From assembly GCA_044356835.1 (NCBI GenBank), contig JBIKVK010000030.1:1-21287 (forward strand): a DNA stretch of 21,287 nt. The letters run 5' to 3'. This document shows positions 1-7,557 of the stretch, in pieces (position 1 is the first letter of the stretch; the number at the start of each line of letters is the position of its first letter). The translations under genes were made by a program, and so were the position numbers. The notes under the pieces were generated by a model, which was not told the origin of the DNA, did no database searches, and was given only the letters and a program-made list of their open reading frames with translations. Source of the DNA: SYIM01 sp044356835 (lineage in GTDB: Bacteria; Pseudomonadota; Gammaproteobacteria; Burkholderiales; Burkholderiaceae_E).

Positions 1-43
1 TGTGTTGAAGTGGACGAGTTTATATAGGCTTCGAGAGAAGGAG

Positions 44-75
44 AGCGGAACAGGGTCGAACTCTCAACCTTCGCA
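44..75 (-). repeat. Degenerate tRNA-Ala 3'-half-like fragment
   Basis: This 32-bp stretch matches 337-368 of the intact tRNA-Ala gene at 27 positions. It covers the T-arm region and part of the acceptor and anticodon side, in the same orientation. It has no CCA and cannot fold into a full tRNA. On the minus strand it is preceded by a small perfect hairpin (CGCAG-CGG-CTGCG). It is probably a decayed tRNA relic or an old attachment-site remnant; chance similarity among tRNA T-arms is a weaker alternative. Confidence 0.4.
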
Positions 76-142
76 GCCGCTGCGGAAATTGCGCGACACA
101 CGCAGAATCGGCCGGAGGCCCGCGTGGTGCGGGGCTCGCAGA

Positions 143-176
143 AACGACAACGCCCAACCGAGAACGGTCAGGCGTT
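143..176 (-). terminator. Hairpin terminator after the tRNA 3'-fragment
   Basis: Read on the minus strand, AACGCCUGACCG (176-165) pairs with CGGUUGGGCGUU (160-149) around a UUCU loop, giving a 12-bp stem. Two of the pairs are G-U wobbles that form only in a minus-strand transcript. A short U-rich tail (GUCGUUUCU) follows. It begins 6 nt beyond the CCA of the tRNA fragment at 183-211, the position a tRNA terminator would take, so a minus-strand transcript probably ends here. Confidence 0.5.
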
Positions 177-182
177 GTGAAG

Positions 183-211
183 TGGTGGAGCGGAGGAGGA
201 TCGAACTCCCG
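183..211 (-). repeat. Exact 29-bp copy of the tRNA-Ala 3' end (T-arm to CCA)
   Basis: Positions 183-211 are identical to 331-359, which is the T-arm, 3' acceptor strand and CCA of the tRNA-Ala gene, in direct orientation and 148 bp away. Identity stops abruptly at 212. No matching 5' acceptor strand (GGGGCGG or GGAGCGG) lies in the roughly 80 bp upstream on the minus strand, so this is a fragment and not a second functional tRNA. A T-loop-to-CCA repeat is the usual footprint of tyrosine-integrase attachment at a tRNA, but no integrase or cargo remains between the copies. Partial tandem duplication of the tRNA is the alternative. Confidence 0.65.
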
Positions 212-292
212 TGGCCTGCCGCATGCAGGCTTCAGGCCGTCCTCGAGTGTCCGCTCGGACCCTCCCGGTCGGGACTTCGAACCCTGATCTCC

Positions 293-330
293 AAATACAA
301 AAGGCCACTCCGAAGATGGCCTTTTGTATT

Positions 331-331
<1 letters not shown>
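293..331 (-). terminator. Rho-independent terminator of tRNA-Ala
   Basis: This is a perfect 15-bp inverted repeat. On either strand it reads AAATACAAAAGGCCA, a 9-nt loop, then TGGCCTTTTGTATTT. On the minus strand the GGCC-containing stem runs into TTTTGTATTT directly after the tRNA CCA, the expected layout of an intrinsic terminator. The repeat's outer base overlaps the last base of the CCA triplet. Confidence 0.8.
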
Positions 332-406
<75 letters not shown>

Positions 407-416
407 GAAGCTGTTT

Positions 417-446
417 ATGATAACACGCGTCCCAACCCTCTCCGAA
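417..446 (-). promoter_or_regulatory. Candidate tRNA-Ala promoter
   Basis: On the minus strand, TTCGGA (446-441), an 18-bp spacer and TATCAT (422-417) precede the tRNA 5' end (406) by about 10 nt, a normal distance for a short tRNA leader. The -35 box is weak. The same AT-rich spot reads TATGAT (416-421) on the plus strand and could serve as the -10 of the hydrolase operon, but no convincing plus-strand -35 box is seen. Confidence 0.35.
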
Positions 447-472
447 CCCTGCCGCTCTGCGGGAGACCCCAC

Positions 473-1354
473 TTGGCTACCGTTTCAAGCACCGCCTATG
501 ACCTCGCATTCCTGGACCGGGAATACAACCCCCGATCCACGGTCAGCGATGTGCCCCGACTCTTCGAACTCTGGCGCGAACGCGCCCGGGCCGCCCGGGA
601 GGCGAGCCCCCGGATGCAGTCCGACAAGCGCTTCGGAGAAGCCCCGGCCGCCACACTCGATTTTTTTCCGGCCGGCACGACGGATGCGCCCCTCCTCGTT
701 TTCATCCATGGCGGCTACTGGCGGATGATGGATAAAGCGGATTTTTCCTGGGTCGCGCCGTCCTTCAACGCCGCCCGGGTGGCCGTTGCCGTCCCCAACT
801 ATTCGCTCGCACCCGAAGCCCGTCTTGAGACCATCGTTGCCGAGATGCGCCAGTGCCTAGCCTGGCTATGGCGTAACGCAGGCATGCTCGGGTTCGACCG
901 CAAACGCATCGTCGTGGCTGGCCACTCAGCCGGTGGCCACCTGACGGCCATGATGCTCGCGACCGATTGGCCGCGGACGGGCGATCGGTTACCCGCTGAT
1001 CTCGTAAGGGGCGGCATCGCGATCAGTGGCCTCTTCGATCTTCATCCGGTTGCCCGAGCGCCGTTCCTATCGAAGGATCTCAATCTGGACGAGGCTCGCG
1101 CCGCTGCCCTGAGCCCGGTGTTTCTTCATTCCTCGACCGCAGCACCCTTGATCACCGCTGTCGGCGGCGACGAAAGTGGCGAATTCAAGCGCCAGACTGC
1201 TCTGATCCGTCAATATTGGCCACGCAATGCGGCCGAAGATGTCGAACTCCCGAGTCGGCACCACTTCAGCGCCTGCGATGCTTTGGCAGAGCCGGGTCAT
1301 CCGCTCTTCGAGGCAACACTCAAGCTCCTGCATCATCCTCCCGCTGATTGTTGA
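473..1354 (+). CDS. KynB-like alpha/beta hydrolase (arylformamidase/esterase family)
   Basis: This is a 293-aa alpha/beta hydrolase. The start is taken as TTG at 473, 7 nt after a GGGAG Shine-Dalgarno, because the frame upstream runs through the tRNA gene. Visible motifs are the oxyanion-hole HGGYWR (79-84), the nucleophile elbow GHSAGG (150-155, Ser152), a probable acid at Asp233 (GGDES) and a catalytic histidine at 263/264 (RHHF). The HGGYWR...NYSLAP pattern is typical of kynurenine formamidase (KynB)-like and related small-ester hydrolases. No other kynurenine gene is nearby, so a catabolic amide, ester or lactone substrate is as likely as N-formylkynurenine. It has no signal peptide and is presumably cytoplasmic. 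It leads a three-gene plus-strand set, 54 bp ahead of a carboxyltransferase gene, which suggests a role in the same pathway. Confidence 0.85.
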   Translation: MATVSSTAYDLAFLDREYNPRSTVSDVPRLFELWRERARAAREASPRMQSDKRFGEAPAATLDFFPAGTTDAPLLVFIHGGYWRMMDKADFSWVAPSFNAARVAVAVPNYSLAPEARLETIVAEMRQCLAWLWRNAGMLGFDRKRIVVAGHSAGGHLTAMMLATDWPRTGDRLPADLVRGGIAISGLFDLHPVARAPFLSKDLNLDEARAAALSPVFLHSSTAAPLITAVGGDESGEFKRQTALIRQYWPRNAAEDVELPSRHHFSACDALAEPGHPLFEATLKLLHHPPADC

Positions 1355-1408
1355 CACGAAGACACGATCGGTCAGAATGCAGGCTGGATCAGACGAGGAG
1401 GAGATCGG

Positions 1409-2965
1409 ATGAGCTGGCAGAAAGAAGTCGAAGAAATCGAGCTGCGTAAGCGCTTTGCAGAGGAACTCGGCGGTGCACCGTCGATCGAACGACAGCACGC
1501 CCAAGGCCGACTGACCGCGCGCGAGCGTATTGACCGGCTGGCCGACCCCGGTTCGTGGTTTGAAATTGGCTCGCTGACGGGCAAGGCCGAGTACGACGAA
1601 CACTGGAATCTCAAGAAGGTCCGCCCTGCGAACGCCATCATCGGGACCGCCCGTATCGGTGGTCGCAAGGTCTCGCTCGATATCGACGACTTCACCGTGC
1701 GGGGCGGCTCCTCGGATGCGACTGTGTCCGACAAATGGATCTACGCTGAAAACTATGCGCTGGAACACCGCCTGCCGCTGGTTCGCCTAGTCGAGAGCGC
1801 AGGCGGCAGTGTCCGTTTGGTCGAACAGATGGGGGGGACCAAGATCCCGGGCTATCCGACTTGGCTGATGGCCGGTCAATTGGGTGTCATCCCTGTGGTC
1901 GCGATTGCCTTGGGCCCGTGCGCGGGCCTCGGGGCGGTCAAAGCCGCCTGTGCGCACTTCTCGATCATGGTCAAGGGCACCAGCCAGGTGATGGCCGGCG
2001 GCCCACCGGTTGTCGAGCGCGCCGGGATGGGTGACGAACTCGACAAGAATGACCTCGGCGGATCGCATATTCACACCCGGTCCGGCGTCATCGACAACGA
2101 GGCCGAGAGCGAAGAGCATGCGTTCGAGCTAGCCCGCAAGTTTCTGTCCTACGTCCCCGACTCGGTCTATGAACTGCCGCCGCGCGTGGCCTGCGACGAT
2201 CCGGTCGACCGACGCGAGGAGGCGCTGCTCTCGATCATTCCGAGAGAGCGTCGCCAGGTCTACCGCTCGCGCCGGATTCTGGACCTGGTCTTCGACAAGG
2301 GCTCGGTGTTCGAAATAGCGCCTATGTTTGGCCGATCACTGGTCACGTGCCTCGCCCGCATCAACGGCCATCCGGTCGGTGTCATGATCAACGATCCCTA
2401 TCACAACGGTGGCGGTCTCAATCGGCCGGCCGCCGAAAAGATGGAGACCTTTATCGACCTGTGCGACACCTTCCATCTGCCGATCGTCAATCTTGTCGAT
2501 CAACCGGGGACCGTGGTCGGTATCGAGGGTGAAAAGATGGGCAATGTACGCGGATCGGTTCGCGTCATTTCTGCGATCGAGCAATCCAAGGTGCCGTGGT
2601 GTGCGATCGTGATCCGGCGCCTTTATGGCCTGGCGGGAAATGCCTACGCACGCATCCAGGGGGTCAACCTGCACTACGCCTGGCCGTCCGCACGCTGGGG
2701 CTCAATCCCGATGCAAGGTGGTATCGAGGCGGCCTACCGTGCCGAGCTTGCTGCGTTACCCGAGGCCGAACGCGCGGAGCGCCTGGCCGCGCTGGAGCGC
2801 AAGTACGAGCACCTCGAGTCCCCGTTCCTAACCGCGGAAAAGTTCCGGGTGCCTGATATCATCGATCCCCGCGATACTCGCCGCGTTCTGTGTCACTGGA
2901 TTGAAGATGCCTGGCGGACGTTGCCCGAGCAGCTTGGACCACGCGGCCGGACGATGCGCAAGTAA
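1409..2965 (+). CDS. Acyl-CoA carboxylase carboxyltransferase (beta) subunit, CT1
   Basis: This 518-aa protein is the carboxyltransferase of a biotin-dependent acyl-CoA carboxylase, which moves CO2 between carboxybiotin and an acyl-CoA. The family opening RQHAQGRLTARERI is at residues 28-41. The N-terminal crotonase-like half carries LVESAGGS (127-134) and ALGPCAGLGA (167-176); the C-terminal half carries VDQPGTVVGIEGE and the RRLYGLAGNAY segment. Length is normal for PccB/MccB-type subunits. The usual GxCAGGA oxyanion segment reads GPCAGLGA, so the acyl pocket may differ from propionyl- or methylcrotonyl-specific enzymes. The ATG start has a strong AGGAGGAG Shine-Dalgarno. No biotin carboxylase or carrier lies in this operon; the only set in the window is at 12370-13973. 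The exact acyl substrate cannot be assigned. Confidence 0.9.
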   Translation: MSWQKEVEEIELRKRFAEELGGAPSIERQHAQGRLTARERIDRLADPGSWFEIGSLTGKAEYDEHWNLKKVRPANAIIGTARIGGRKVSLDIDDFTVRGGSSDATVSDKWIYAENYALEHRLPLVRLVESAGGSVRLVEQMGGTKIPGYPTWLMAGQLGVIPVVAIALGPCAGLGAVKAACAHFSIMVKGTSQVMAGGPPVVERAGMGDELDKNDLGGSHIHTRSGVIDNEAESEEHAFELARKFLSYVPDSVYELPPRVACDDPVDRREEALLSIIPRERRQVYRSRRILDLVFDKGSVFEIAPMFGRSLVTCLARINGHPVGVMINDPYHNGGGLNRPAAEKMETFIDLCDTFHLPIVNLVDQPGTVVGIEGEKMGNVRGSVRVISAIEQSKVPWCAIVIRRLYGLAGNAYARIQGVNLHYAWPSARWGSIPMQGGIEAAYRAELAALPEAERAERLAALERKYEHLESPFLTAEKFRVPDIIDPRDTRRVLCHWIEDAWRTLPEQLGPRGRTMRK

Positions 2966-3000
2966 GCGCAACGCGTCGAACGTAGCAAGGGGCCCGGGGC

Positions 3001-3951
3001 ATGGACTTCCTTGATCCGCACCATCATCTCTGGGACCTCGAGCGACACCATTACCCCTGGCTCGCGGACGAGGATCACGACCGCGGCTGGGGTGACTGGT
3101 CACCGCTTCGCGAAAGCTATCTGCTCGAGCACCTGCTCGATGATGTCCAGTCACTCGAACGCGGGCCGGCGGCCGGTCCGCAAGGCGGTCAGGGCGCCTG
3201 GCGGCTGGTCGGGTCGGTACATGTGCAGGCCAATATCGACCCGATCGATCCGGTGCTTGAAACCCGCTGGCTCGAGCGCATTGCAAGTGACACGGCCAAC
3301 ACGCGGGCCCTGCCGAAGGCCATCGTAGCCTGGGCCGATTTCAGCTCGCCTGGGGTCGAGGCCATGCTGGATGCCCATGTCCAAGCCTCGCCTCGCGTGC
3401 GTGGCATCCGGCAAGTCTTGAACCGGCACCCCAACCCCATGCTCAACCGGGCAGCCCAGGACTTTCTGTCCGATCCGAGCTGGCGGGGTCGAATCGGTCT
3501 GCTCTCACGCTACGCTTTAAGTTTTGACGCGCAGGTCTATTGGCATCAAATGACCTCGCTTGCCAAGCTGGCCGATCGCCACGAGTCAGTGACCTTCATT
3601 CTCGATCACGCCGGGATGCCCGCCGAGCGGGATCCCGACGGTTTGACCGGCTGGCGCAAAGGCCTCGTAGAACTCTCGCGCCGTCCCAATGTAGTGATCA
3701 AGCTTTCTGGATATGGAATGACCGACCTGAAGTGGACCGTCGACCGTATCAAGCCGTTCGTACTTGAGCCGATCGAACTTTTCGGGGCCGAGCGAGCGAT
3801 GTTTGCTTCGAACTTTCCGGTGGATCGTTTGATGTCGGACTACGCACGTCTCTGGGGGGCTTTTGACGAGCTCACCTGGGGTGCCTCACCAGCTGAACGC
3901 GAGTCCCTTTTTATGGGTACCGCACGCCGCATCTACCGGATTTCGGACTGA
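3001..3951 (+). CDS. COG3618-type amidohydrolase (Amidohydro_2, probable lactonase)
   Basis: This 316-aa TIM-barrel metallohydrolase begins with the metal-binding signature DPHHHLW (5-11, His7/His9). Further family marks are ILDHAGMP (200-207, His203), IKLSGYG (233-239) and ASNFPVD (269-275). The superfamily group includes 2-pyrone-4,6-dicarboxylate lactonase and sugar-acid lactonases, so hydrolysis of a lactone or related cyclic ester is the most likely reaction; the substrate is unknown. Residues 53-66 form a Gly/Pro/Gln-rich loop that looks like an insertion. The ATG follows a GGGG-rich ribosome-binding site, 35 bp after CT1, so it is probably co-transcribed with CT1 and the hydrolase. It is the last gene of this plus-strand group and converges on the SucD-like gene. 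Confidence 0.85.
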   Translation: MDFLDPHHHLWDLERHHYPWLADEDHDRGWGDWSPLRESYLLEHLLDDVQSLERGPAAGPQGGQGAWRLVGSVHVQANIDPIDPVLETRWLERIASDTANTRALPKAIVAWADFSSPGVEAMLDAHVQASPRVRGIRQVLNRHPNPMLNRAAQDFLSDPSWRGRIGLLSRYALSFDAQVYWHQMTSLAKLADRHESVTFILDHAGMPAERDPDGLTGWRKGLVELSRRPNVVIKLSGYGMTDLKWTVDRIKPFVLEPIELFGAERAMFASNFPVDRLMSDYARLWGAFDELTWGASPAERESLFMGTARRIYRISD

Positions 3952-3959
3952 TCCAATCG

Positions 3960-4019
3960 TGGCGCAGGACTGGGCGCAAAGAGGCCCGCCGAATGGGCCG
4001 GATGGACTGCGCTGCGCCA
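3960..4019. terminator. Nested inverted repeat between convergent operons
   Basis: TGGCGCAG (3960-3967) is perfectly complementary to CTGCGCCA (4012-4019), and the interval holds a second stem, GGCCC (3983-3987) with GGGCC (3995-3999). The element sits in the 88-bp gap between two genes transcribed toward each other, where a bidirectional transcription stop is expected. Only a weak T-run follows the inner stem on the minus strand (CTCTTT), so efficiency is uncertain. Confidence 0.4.
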
Positions 4020-4039
4020 GAAGAAATGGTCGATTTGCG

Positions 4040-4933
4040 CTATTGCAGGGCCTGTGCAATCAGCGCCGGAATTTCGTCGAGCAGGGTCGCGACCTTGACG
4101 CCGGAGGACTCGAGCATGCGGCGCTTGGCGCTCGCGCTATCGGCTTCGGACTGGATCATCGCAGCGACATGACCGAATGAGGCGCCCCTCGGGTACGCTT
4201 CCTGGAAAACTCCCACGACGATCGCAACAACGGGCTTTTTCAATTCTCCGGAACGTACGGCATCCGCCACTTCGGCTTCATGGCGACCGCCTGGTTCGGC
4301 ATAAATCACCATCGCATCGGTATCGACATCTTGCTCGAAGAGCCGCAATACTTCGACCAGACGCATGCCGACGATCGGATCCCCGCCCATCGAGACTGCG
4401 GTCGAGACCCCCAGGCCTGCCTGTTTCAGCGTGTAACTGATTTCAGCGGACATACCGCCCGAACGGGAGCACACGCCAATTCGTCCGGGTGCGTAGATCG
4501 CATCGCTGCGGTCGCCGCCGATGCCCCCCATCTTCGACTGCCCAGGCGAAATCAGGCCGTTCGTATTGAAACCCACCAGGTACGCGCCGGCGCGACGAAC
4601 GCGCGCGACAGAGCGCGCTGCGTCGTGGCGCGGCACGTTTTCAGCAAGCGACAGCATCACCTGAATGCCGGATTCGAGTGCTTCGTCGATCGCTCCGCCA
4701 ACGCCGCGGGCCGGAACATAGATCGCGCTGGCATTCGCCCCCGTTGCGCGTACAGCGGCCTCGACGGTGTTGAAGATGGGTACGCCTTCAACCACCTCGC
4801 CGCCGCGGCCAGGCGTGACACCCGCTACGATCTGGGCCCCATACTCAAGACAAAATTTGATGTCGAAACGGGCCTGAGACCCGGTTGCACCCTGGATCAA
4901 TACTCGTGTGTTCCGATTGATCAGGATGCTCAT
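4040..4933 (-). CDS. SucD-like acyl-CoA ligase (NDP-forming) alpha subunit
   Basis: This 297-aa protein is homologous to the succinyl-CoA synthetase alpha subunit, which binds CoA and carries the phosphohistidine relay. It has the N-terminal Rossmann/CoA site IQGATGSQAR (13-22), the segment GRIGVCSRSGGMSAE (150-164), MGGDPIVG (182-189), and the active histidine in FGHVAA (His255), at the position of His246 in E. coli SucD. The succinate-type NCPG-ITPGE segment is changed to NTNGLISPGQ (123-132), so a different carboxylate substrate (for example a substituted or longer diacid) is plausible. Its ATG overlaps the stop of the beta-subunit gene by 4 bp (ATGA), implying translational coupling. It is the last gene of the minus-strand TRAP/ligase cluster. 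Confidence 0.9.
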   Translation of the reverse strand: MSILINRNTRVLIQGATGSQARFDIKFCLEYGAQIVAGVTPGRGGEVVEGVPIFNTVEAAVRATGANASAIYVPARGVGGAIDEALESGIQVMLSLAENVPRHDAARSVARVRRAGAYLVGFNTNGLISPGQSKMGGIGGDRSDAIYAPGRIGVCSRSGGMSAEISYTLKQAGLGVSTAVSMGGDPIVGMRLVEVLRLFEQDVDTDAMVIYAEPGGRHEAEVADAVRSGELKKPVVAIVVGVFQEAYPRGASFGHVAAMIQSEADSASAKRRMLESSGVKVATLLDEIPALIAQALQ

Positions 4934-6165
4934 TGCGACCCCCCCATCGATGTCGTTCCCGACAGCCCGCGTTCTTTGACCGCTTGGACGATGGCTTCGC
5001 AGGCCTGCGCAAGACTCGATCCGTAGGGCAGATAGTTGATTCCAGGAAAGCGCGCTGCCAGCTCGCGTGCCTGTGCCTCATAGGGTCCAAACAGGCGAAC
5101 GACGATTGGAAAATTTCGTGTGTCGATCTTGCGTTGCTCCAGCACTGTGGCGAGCGCATGCATCATGATGTCGCACCGAGCGAGCTGCAGGAAATTGCAA
5201 CCCATCAAGAGGCCTCTCACCTGTGGTCGGTCGAGAATCGCCTCGAGCGTAGCGATCTGCTTGTCGGGTGTCGGTGTCGGGCTGAAGTCGGTGTGATTGG
5301 CTGGACGGCCGCCATAGTGCAGGATCAGGTCATGCTGATAGAGGCTAGCTCCGCCGCCTGACACCATCAGGCCGATTTCTCCGTCGAGTTCGATGTAGCG
5401 GGTTGCGCCTCCCGGGAAGCGCTGGTTCGCCTCGGAAACCCGTCGCTCGCCCGGGGTCAGTGGCCGGCCGCCAGGCCCGGCAGTTTCTTCGGCCTGGACC
5501 TGCCAGGCCGCATGACGAAAGAGTGCGTTGTCGTCGATCTCCATCATCGTACCGACGATCGCAAGATCGCCACTCGGCGTCACCGCCAAGGGATTGATTT
5601 CGAGCATTTGGGCGTCATGATCCCGAAAAGCCGCATACAGTCTGACCGTTAGCGCTGAAAGACCCGGGATCTGGCTTGAAGGGGCGCCGGCCTGCTCCCA
5701 GAGCGCTGCAGCCTGCCAGCTTTGCAAACCCTCGATCGGATCAATGTCACGGCCTGCAAGCGCGCGCGGCTGGCGATGCGCTACTGCCTCGATATCGACG
5801 CCGCCCTGAAGGCAAGCGACGACCCGGGGTGCAAGCTCGCCAAACGCGAAAGCGAGATAGTACTCAGTCGAAATATCGACAGCGGCTTCGAGGTACAAGC
5901 GCTCAACCCGAACACCATCCAACTGCAGCGACAAGATTCGCTCAGCCTGAGAGCGGATCTCGTCCGCGGTGCAGACGCTGACTGCACCGGCTTTGCCGCG
6001 TCGTCCCGCAGCGACAAGTGCCTTGATGGCAATGCGCTGCCCGCCGCCGACCAGTGTGGCTGCCCTCGCCACGGCTTCATCGACTGATTGCGCTACAGCC
6101 CCGATCGGGACTGGCAAACCTGCTTGGTGCAGGACCGCCTTTGAATCATGTTCGAGCAGTCGCAT
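4930..6165 (-). CDS. SucC-like acyl-CoA ligase (NDP-forming) beta subunit, divergent
   Basis: This 411-aa ATP-grasp subunit pairs with the downstream SucD-like protein to activate an organic acid with CoA and ATP or GTP. SucC-like features are the start MRLLEHDSKAVLHQAGLPVP, YLEAAVDIS (91-99), MLEINPLAV (187-195), NALFR (213-217), and the C-terminal carboxylate/CoA lobe from about 255. It departs from housekeeping SucC in places that matter: the glycine-rich DVGGGA loop is replaced by DFSPTPTPDK (293-302), and NIFGGI-RCD becomes NFLQLARCD (324-332). These changes argue for a non-succinate acid. The ATG has GGAGG 7 nt upstream. The gene lies 57 bp after the permease, with a palindrome in the gap that could support separate control. 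There is no sucAB or other TCA-cycle gene nearby. Confidence 0.87.
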   Translation of the reverse strand: MRLLEHDSKAVLHQAGLPVPIGAVAQSVDEAVARAATLVGGGQRIAIKALVAAGRRGKAGAVSVCTADEIRSQAERILSLQLDGVRVERLYLEAAVDISTEYYLAFAFGELAPRVVACLQGGVDIEAVAHRQPRALAGRDIDPIEGLQSWQAAALWEQAGAPSSQIPGLSALTVRLYAAFRDHDAQMLEINPLAVTPSGDLAIVGTMMEIDDNALFRHAAWQVQAEETAGPGGRPLTPGERRVSEANQRFPGGATRYIELDGEIGLMVSGGGASLYQHDLILHYGGRPANHTDFSPTPTPDKQIATLEAILDRPQVRGLLMGCNFLQLARCDIMMHALATVLEQRKIDTRNFPIVVRLFGPYEAQARELAARFPGINYLPYGSSLAQACEAIVQAVKERGLSGTTSMGGSQ

Positions 6166-6194
6166 CGGTACGCCTCCGTAAGCTGAGATTGTAG

Positions 6195-6208
6195 CGATGT
6201 CAACATCG
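6195..6208. promoter_or_regulatory. Palindrome with embedded TTGACA upstream of the sucC-like gene
   Basis: CGATGTCAACATCG has perfect 6-bp arms (CGATGT/ACATCG) with a 2-bp centre. It lies in the 57-bp gap between the permease stop and the SucC-like start. On the minus strand it contains TTGACA and is followed by CTACAATCT, which includes a good -10-like TACAAT, but the two boxes overlap too closely to be one promoter. It may be an operator for an internal promoter or a short mRNA hairpin. Confidence 0.3.
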
Positions 6209-6222
6209 AGACAAAAGCATGA

Positions 6223-7557
6223 TTAGAGAAGAAAGTGGTTAAGCACCGCGAGCGCTGCGCAGGAGACCAGTCCGAACGCCACGACGAAAGCGATGTTTCG
6301 TCCGAGGACAAGGCGTCGTAAAGGGATTCCGAAACCGTTGGCCGTGACGACACACGGTAGTGTCCAGGCCGACGTGGTGCTGTTGATCGACCAGGCAAGC
6401 ACTACCATTTGGGCGAGAATCGGTGCCGCAATAGGCGCGCCAATCAGGGCAGTGGCGGGGATCAGCATTGCAGCCGTAATCATCGGATGAACGCCCATCG
6501 CGCCCAGCAGCGCGATCACGGTCACTTCGGCAATGATCAGCAGTACTGGCCAGTCGATCAGATTCAGCAAAAGTTGGCGTGCGTCTTCGGGTAAGGTCGC
6601 CCCCGCAATCGAGCCAGCGAACACCATCGAGCCGGTCATGATCAGCAGTTCGTCGCCCATCCGCCCCGCACCCTCAACGATGCGACTTATCGCTTCGCCG
6701 ATCTGCCGGGGCGATTGCCAAAGCAGGAAGCTGAAACAGAGGGCTGGAACAACGAATACGATTGACTGCACGCCGCTCCAGCCGGTCAGCGTGCTGCATA
6801 GGGCGACGCTTCCAACAAGAATTAGTGTCGGGGGTACAGTCGGTGATAGACGTTTGAGCGCATGCATCAATCCCTGCCAGGTAAGGCCCCGATTGAACAT
6901 CAGATGGGCAATCACCCCACCGAACACAGCTAGCCCAAGCCCGGTGAGGATCAACTGCCAGGCAGGAACGCCCGGAACCAGTTGGCTGGCGACGGCCGTC
7001 GCGACAAAGAACGGCGACCAGACGACTGATATGCCCAGTCCCCTGACCCCGCATTCAGCCAATTCAACGGCTTCTTCGGACTCGAGCTTGGCCGGCAACA
7101 TGGGACGTTGGATCGACACATAGCCCAGTGTCAGGATCGAGCCCAACAAATGCGCGCCGGCGCTCACCCAGGCCTTCCGCTCCGCGGGCTCCATGGCCGA
7201 AATGCGCTCCCGAATCCTTGGAATCGTCGGGCTCGATTCAACCGCAACGCGCACAACGATCAAGGTCGGCAGAAAAGCCGCAATGACCGCGGCCGATGCA
7301 AGACTGTTGACGATCGTGTCGGAATTGCCGGCACGTAGTACGACAGCAAGGGTGGCGACAAAGAGCAGAGCGAACAGGACGCGGATATGCCGGCTGGCAC
7401 GCGGCAACGCCATGACCATCAGCACGACCAACAGCGCGGCACCGATGACGCCAGGGTTCGGTCGACCTGCGAGCAGGTGCAGCAGTGTCACCAGCCAGAT
7501 GCTGATGAACACCCAGCCTGCGACTACATGAAACGGGGTAACCAGACCGAAAGCCAC
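6223..7557 (-). CDS. Uncharacterised multi-pass inner-membrane permease
   Basis: This is a 444-aa, strongly hydrophobic protein with roughly ten or more probable membrane segments. I do not recognise a named family with certainty. The C-terminal region GAMGVHPMITAAMLIPATALIG (352-373) followed by VLAWSINSTTSAWTLP (386-401) resembles the hairpin/helix architecture of ion-transporter-superfamily carriers (DctM, DcuC-like), so transport of an organic anion is likely. A soluble stretch with charged residues (about 107-135) splits the N- and C-terminal halves. The chosen GTG start overlaps DctM by 34 bp; an alternative in-frame GTG at 7512 would remove the overlap. It follows DctPQM and precedes the CoA ligase, so it probably handles the same substrate, as importer, exchanger or exporter of a product. 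Confidence 0.7.
   Translation of the reverse strand: MAFGLVTPFHVVAGWVFISIWLVTLLHLLAGRPNPGVIGAALLVVLMVMALPRASRHIRVLFALLFVATLAVVLRAGNSDTIVNSLASAAVIAAFLPTLIVVRVAVESSPTIPRIRERISAMEPAERKAWVSAGAHLLGSILTLGYVSIQRPMLPAKLESEEAVELAECGVRGLGISVVWSPFFVATAVASQLVPGVPAWQLILTGLGLAVFGGVIAHLMFNRGLTWQGLMHALKRLSPTVPPTLILVGSVALCSTLTGWSGVQSIVFVVPALCFSFLLWQSPRQIGEAISRIVEGAGRMGDELLIMTGSMVFAGSIAGATLPEDARQLLLNLIDWPVLLIIAEVTVIALLGAMGVHPMITAAMLIPATALIGAPIAAPILAQMVVLAWSINSTTSAWTLPCVVTANGFGIPLRRLVLGRNIAFVVAFGLVSCAALAVLNHFLL

Noticed and set aside
183..292. A possible second tRNA (Ser- or Sec-like, long variable arm) or tmRNA end
   Set aside because: The 3' end looks tRNA-like and a small hairpin resembles a variable arm, but no complementary 5' acceptor strand, no 7-nt anticodon loop and no UCA anticodon could be found. 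The intact tRNA-Ala and its terminator rule out a one-piece tmRNA.
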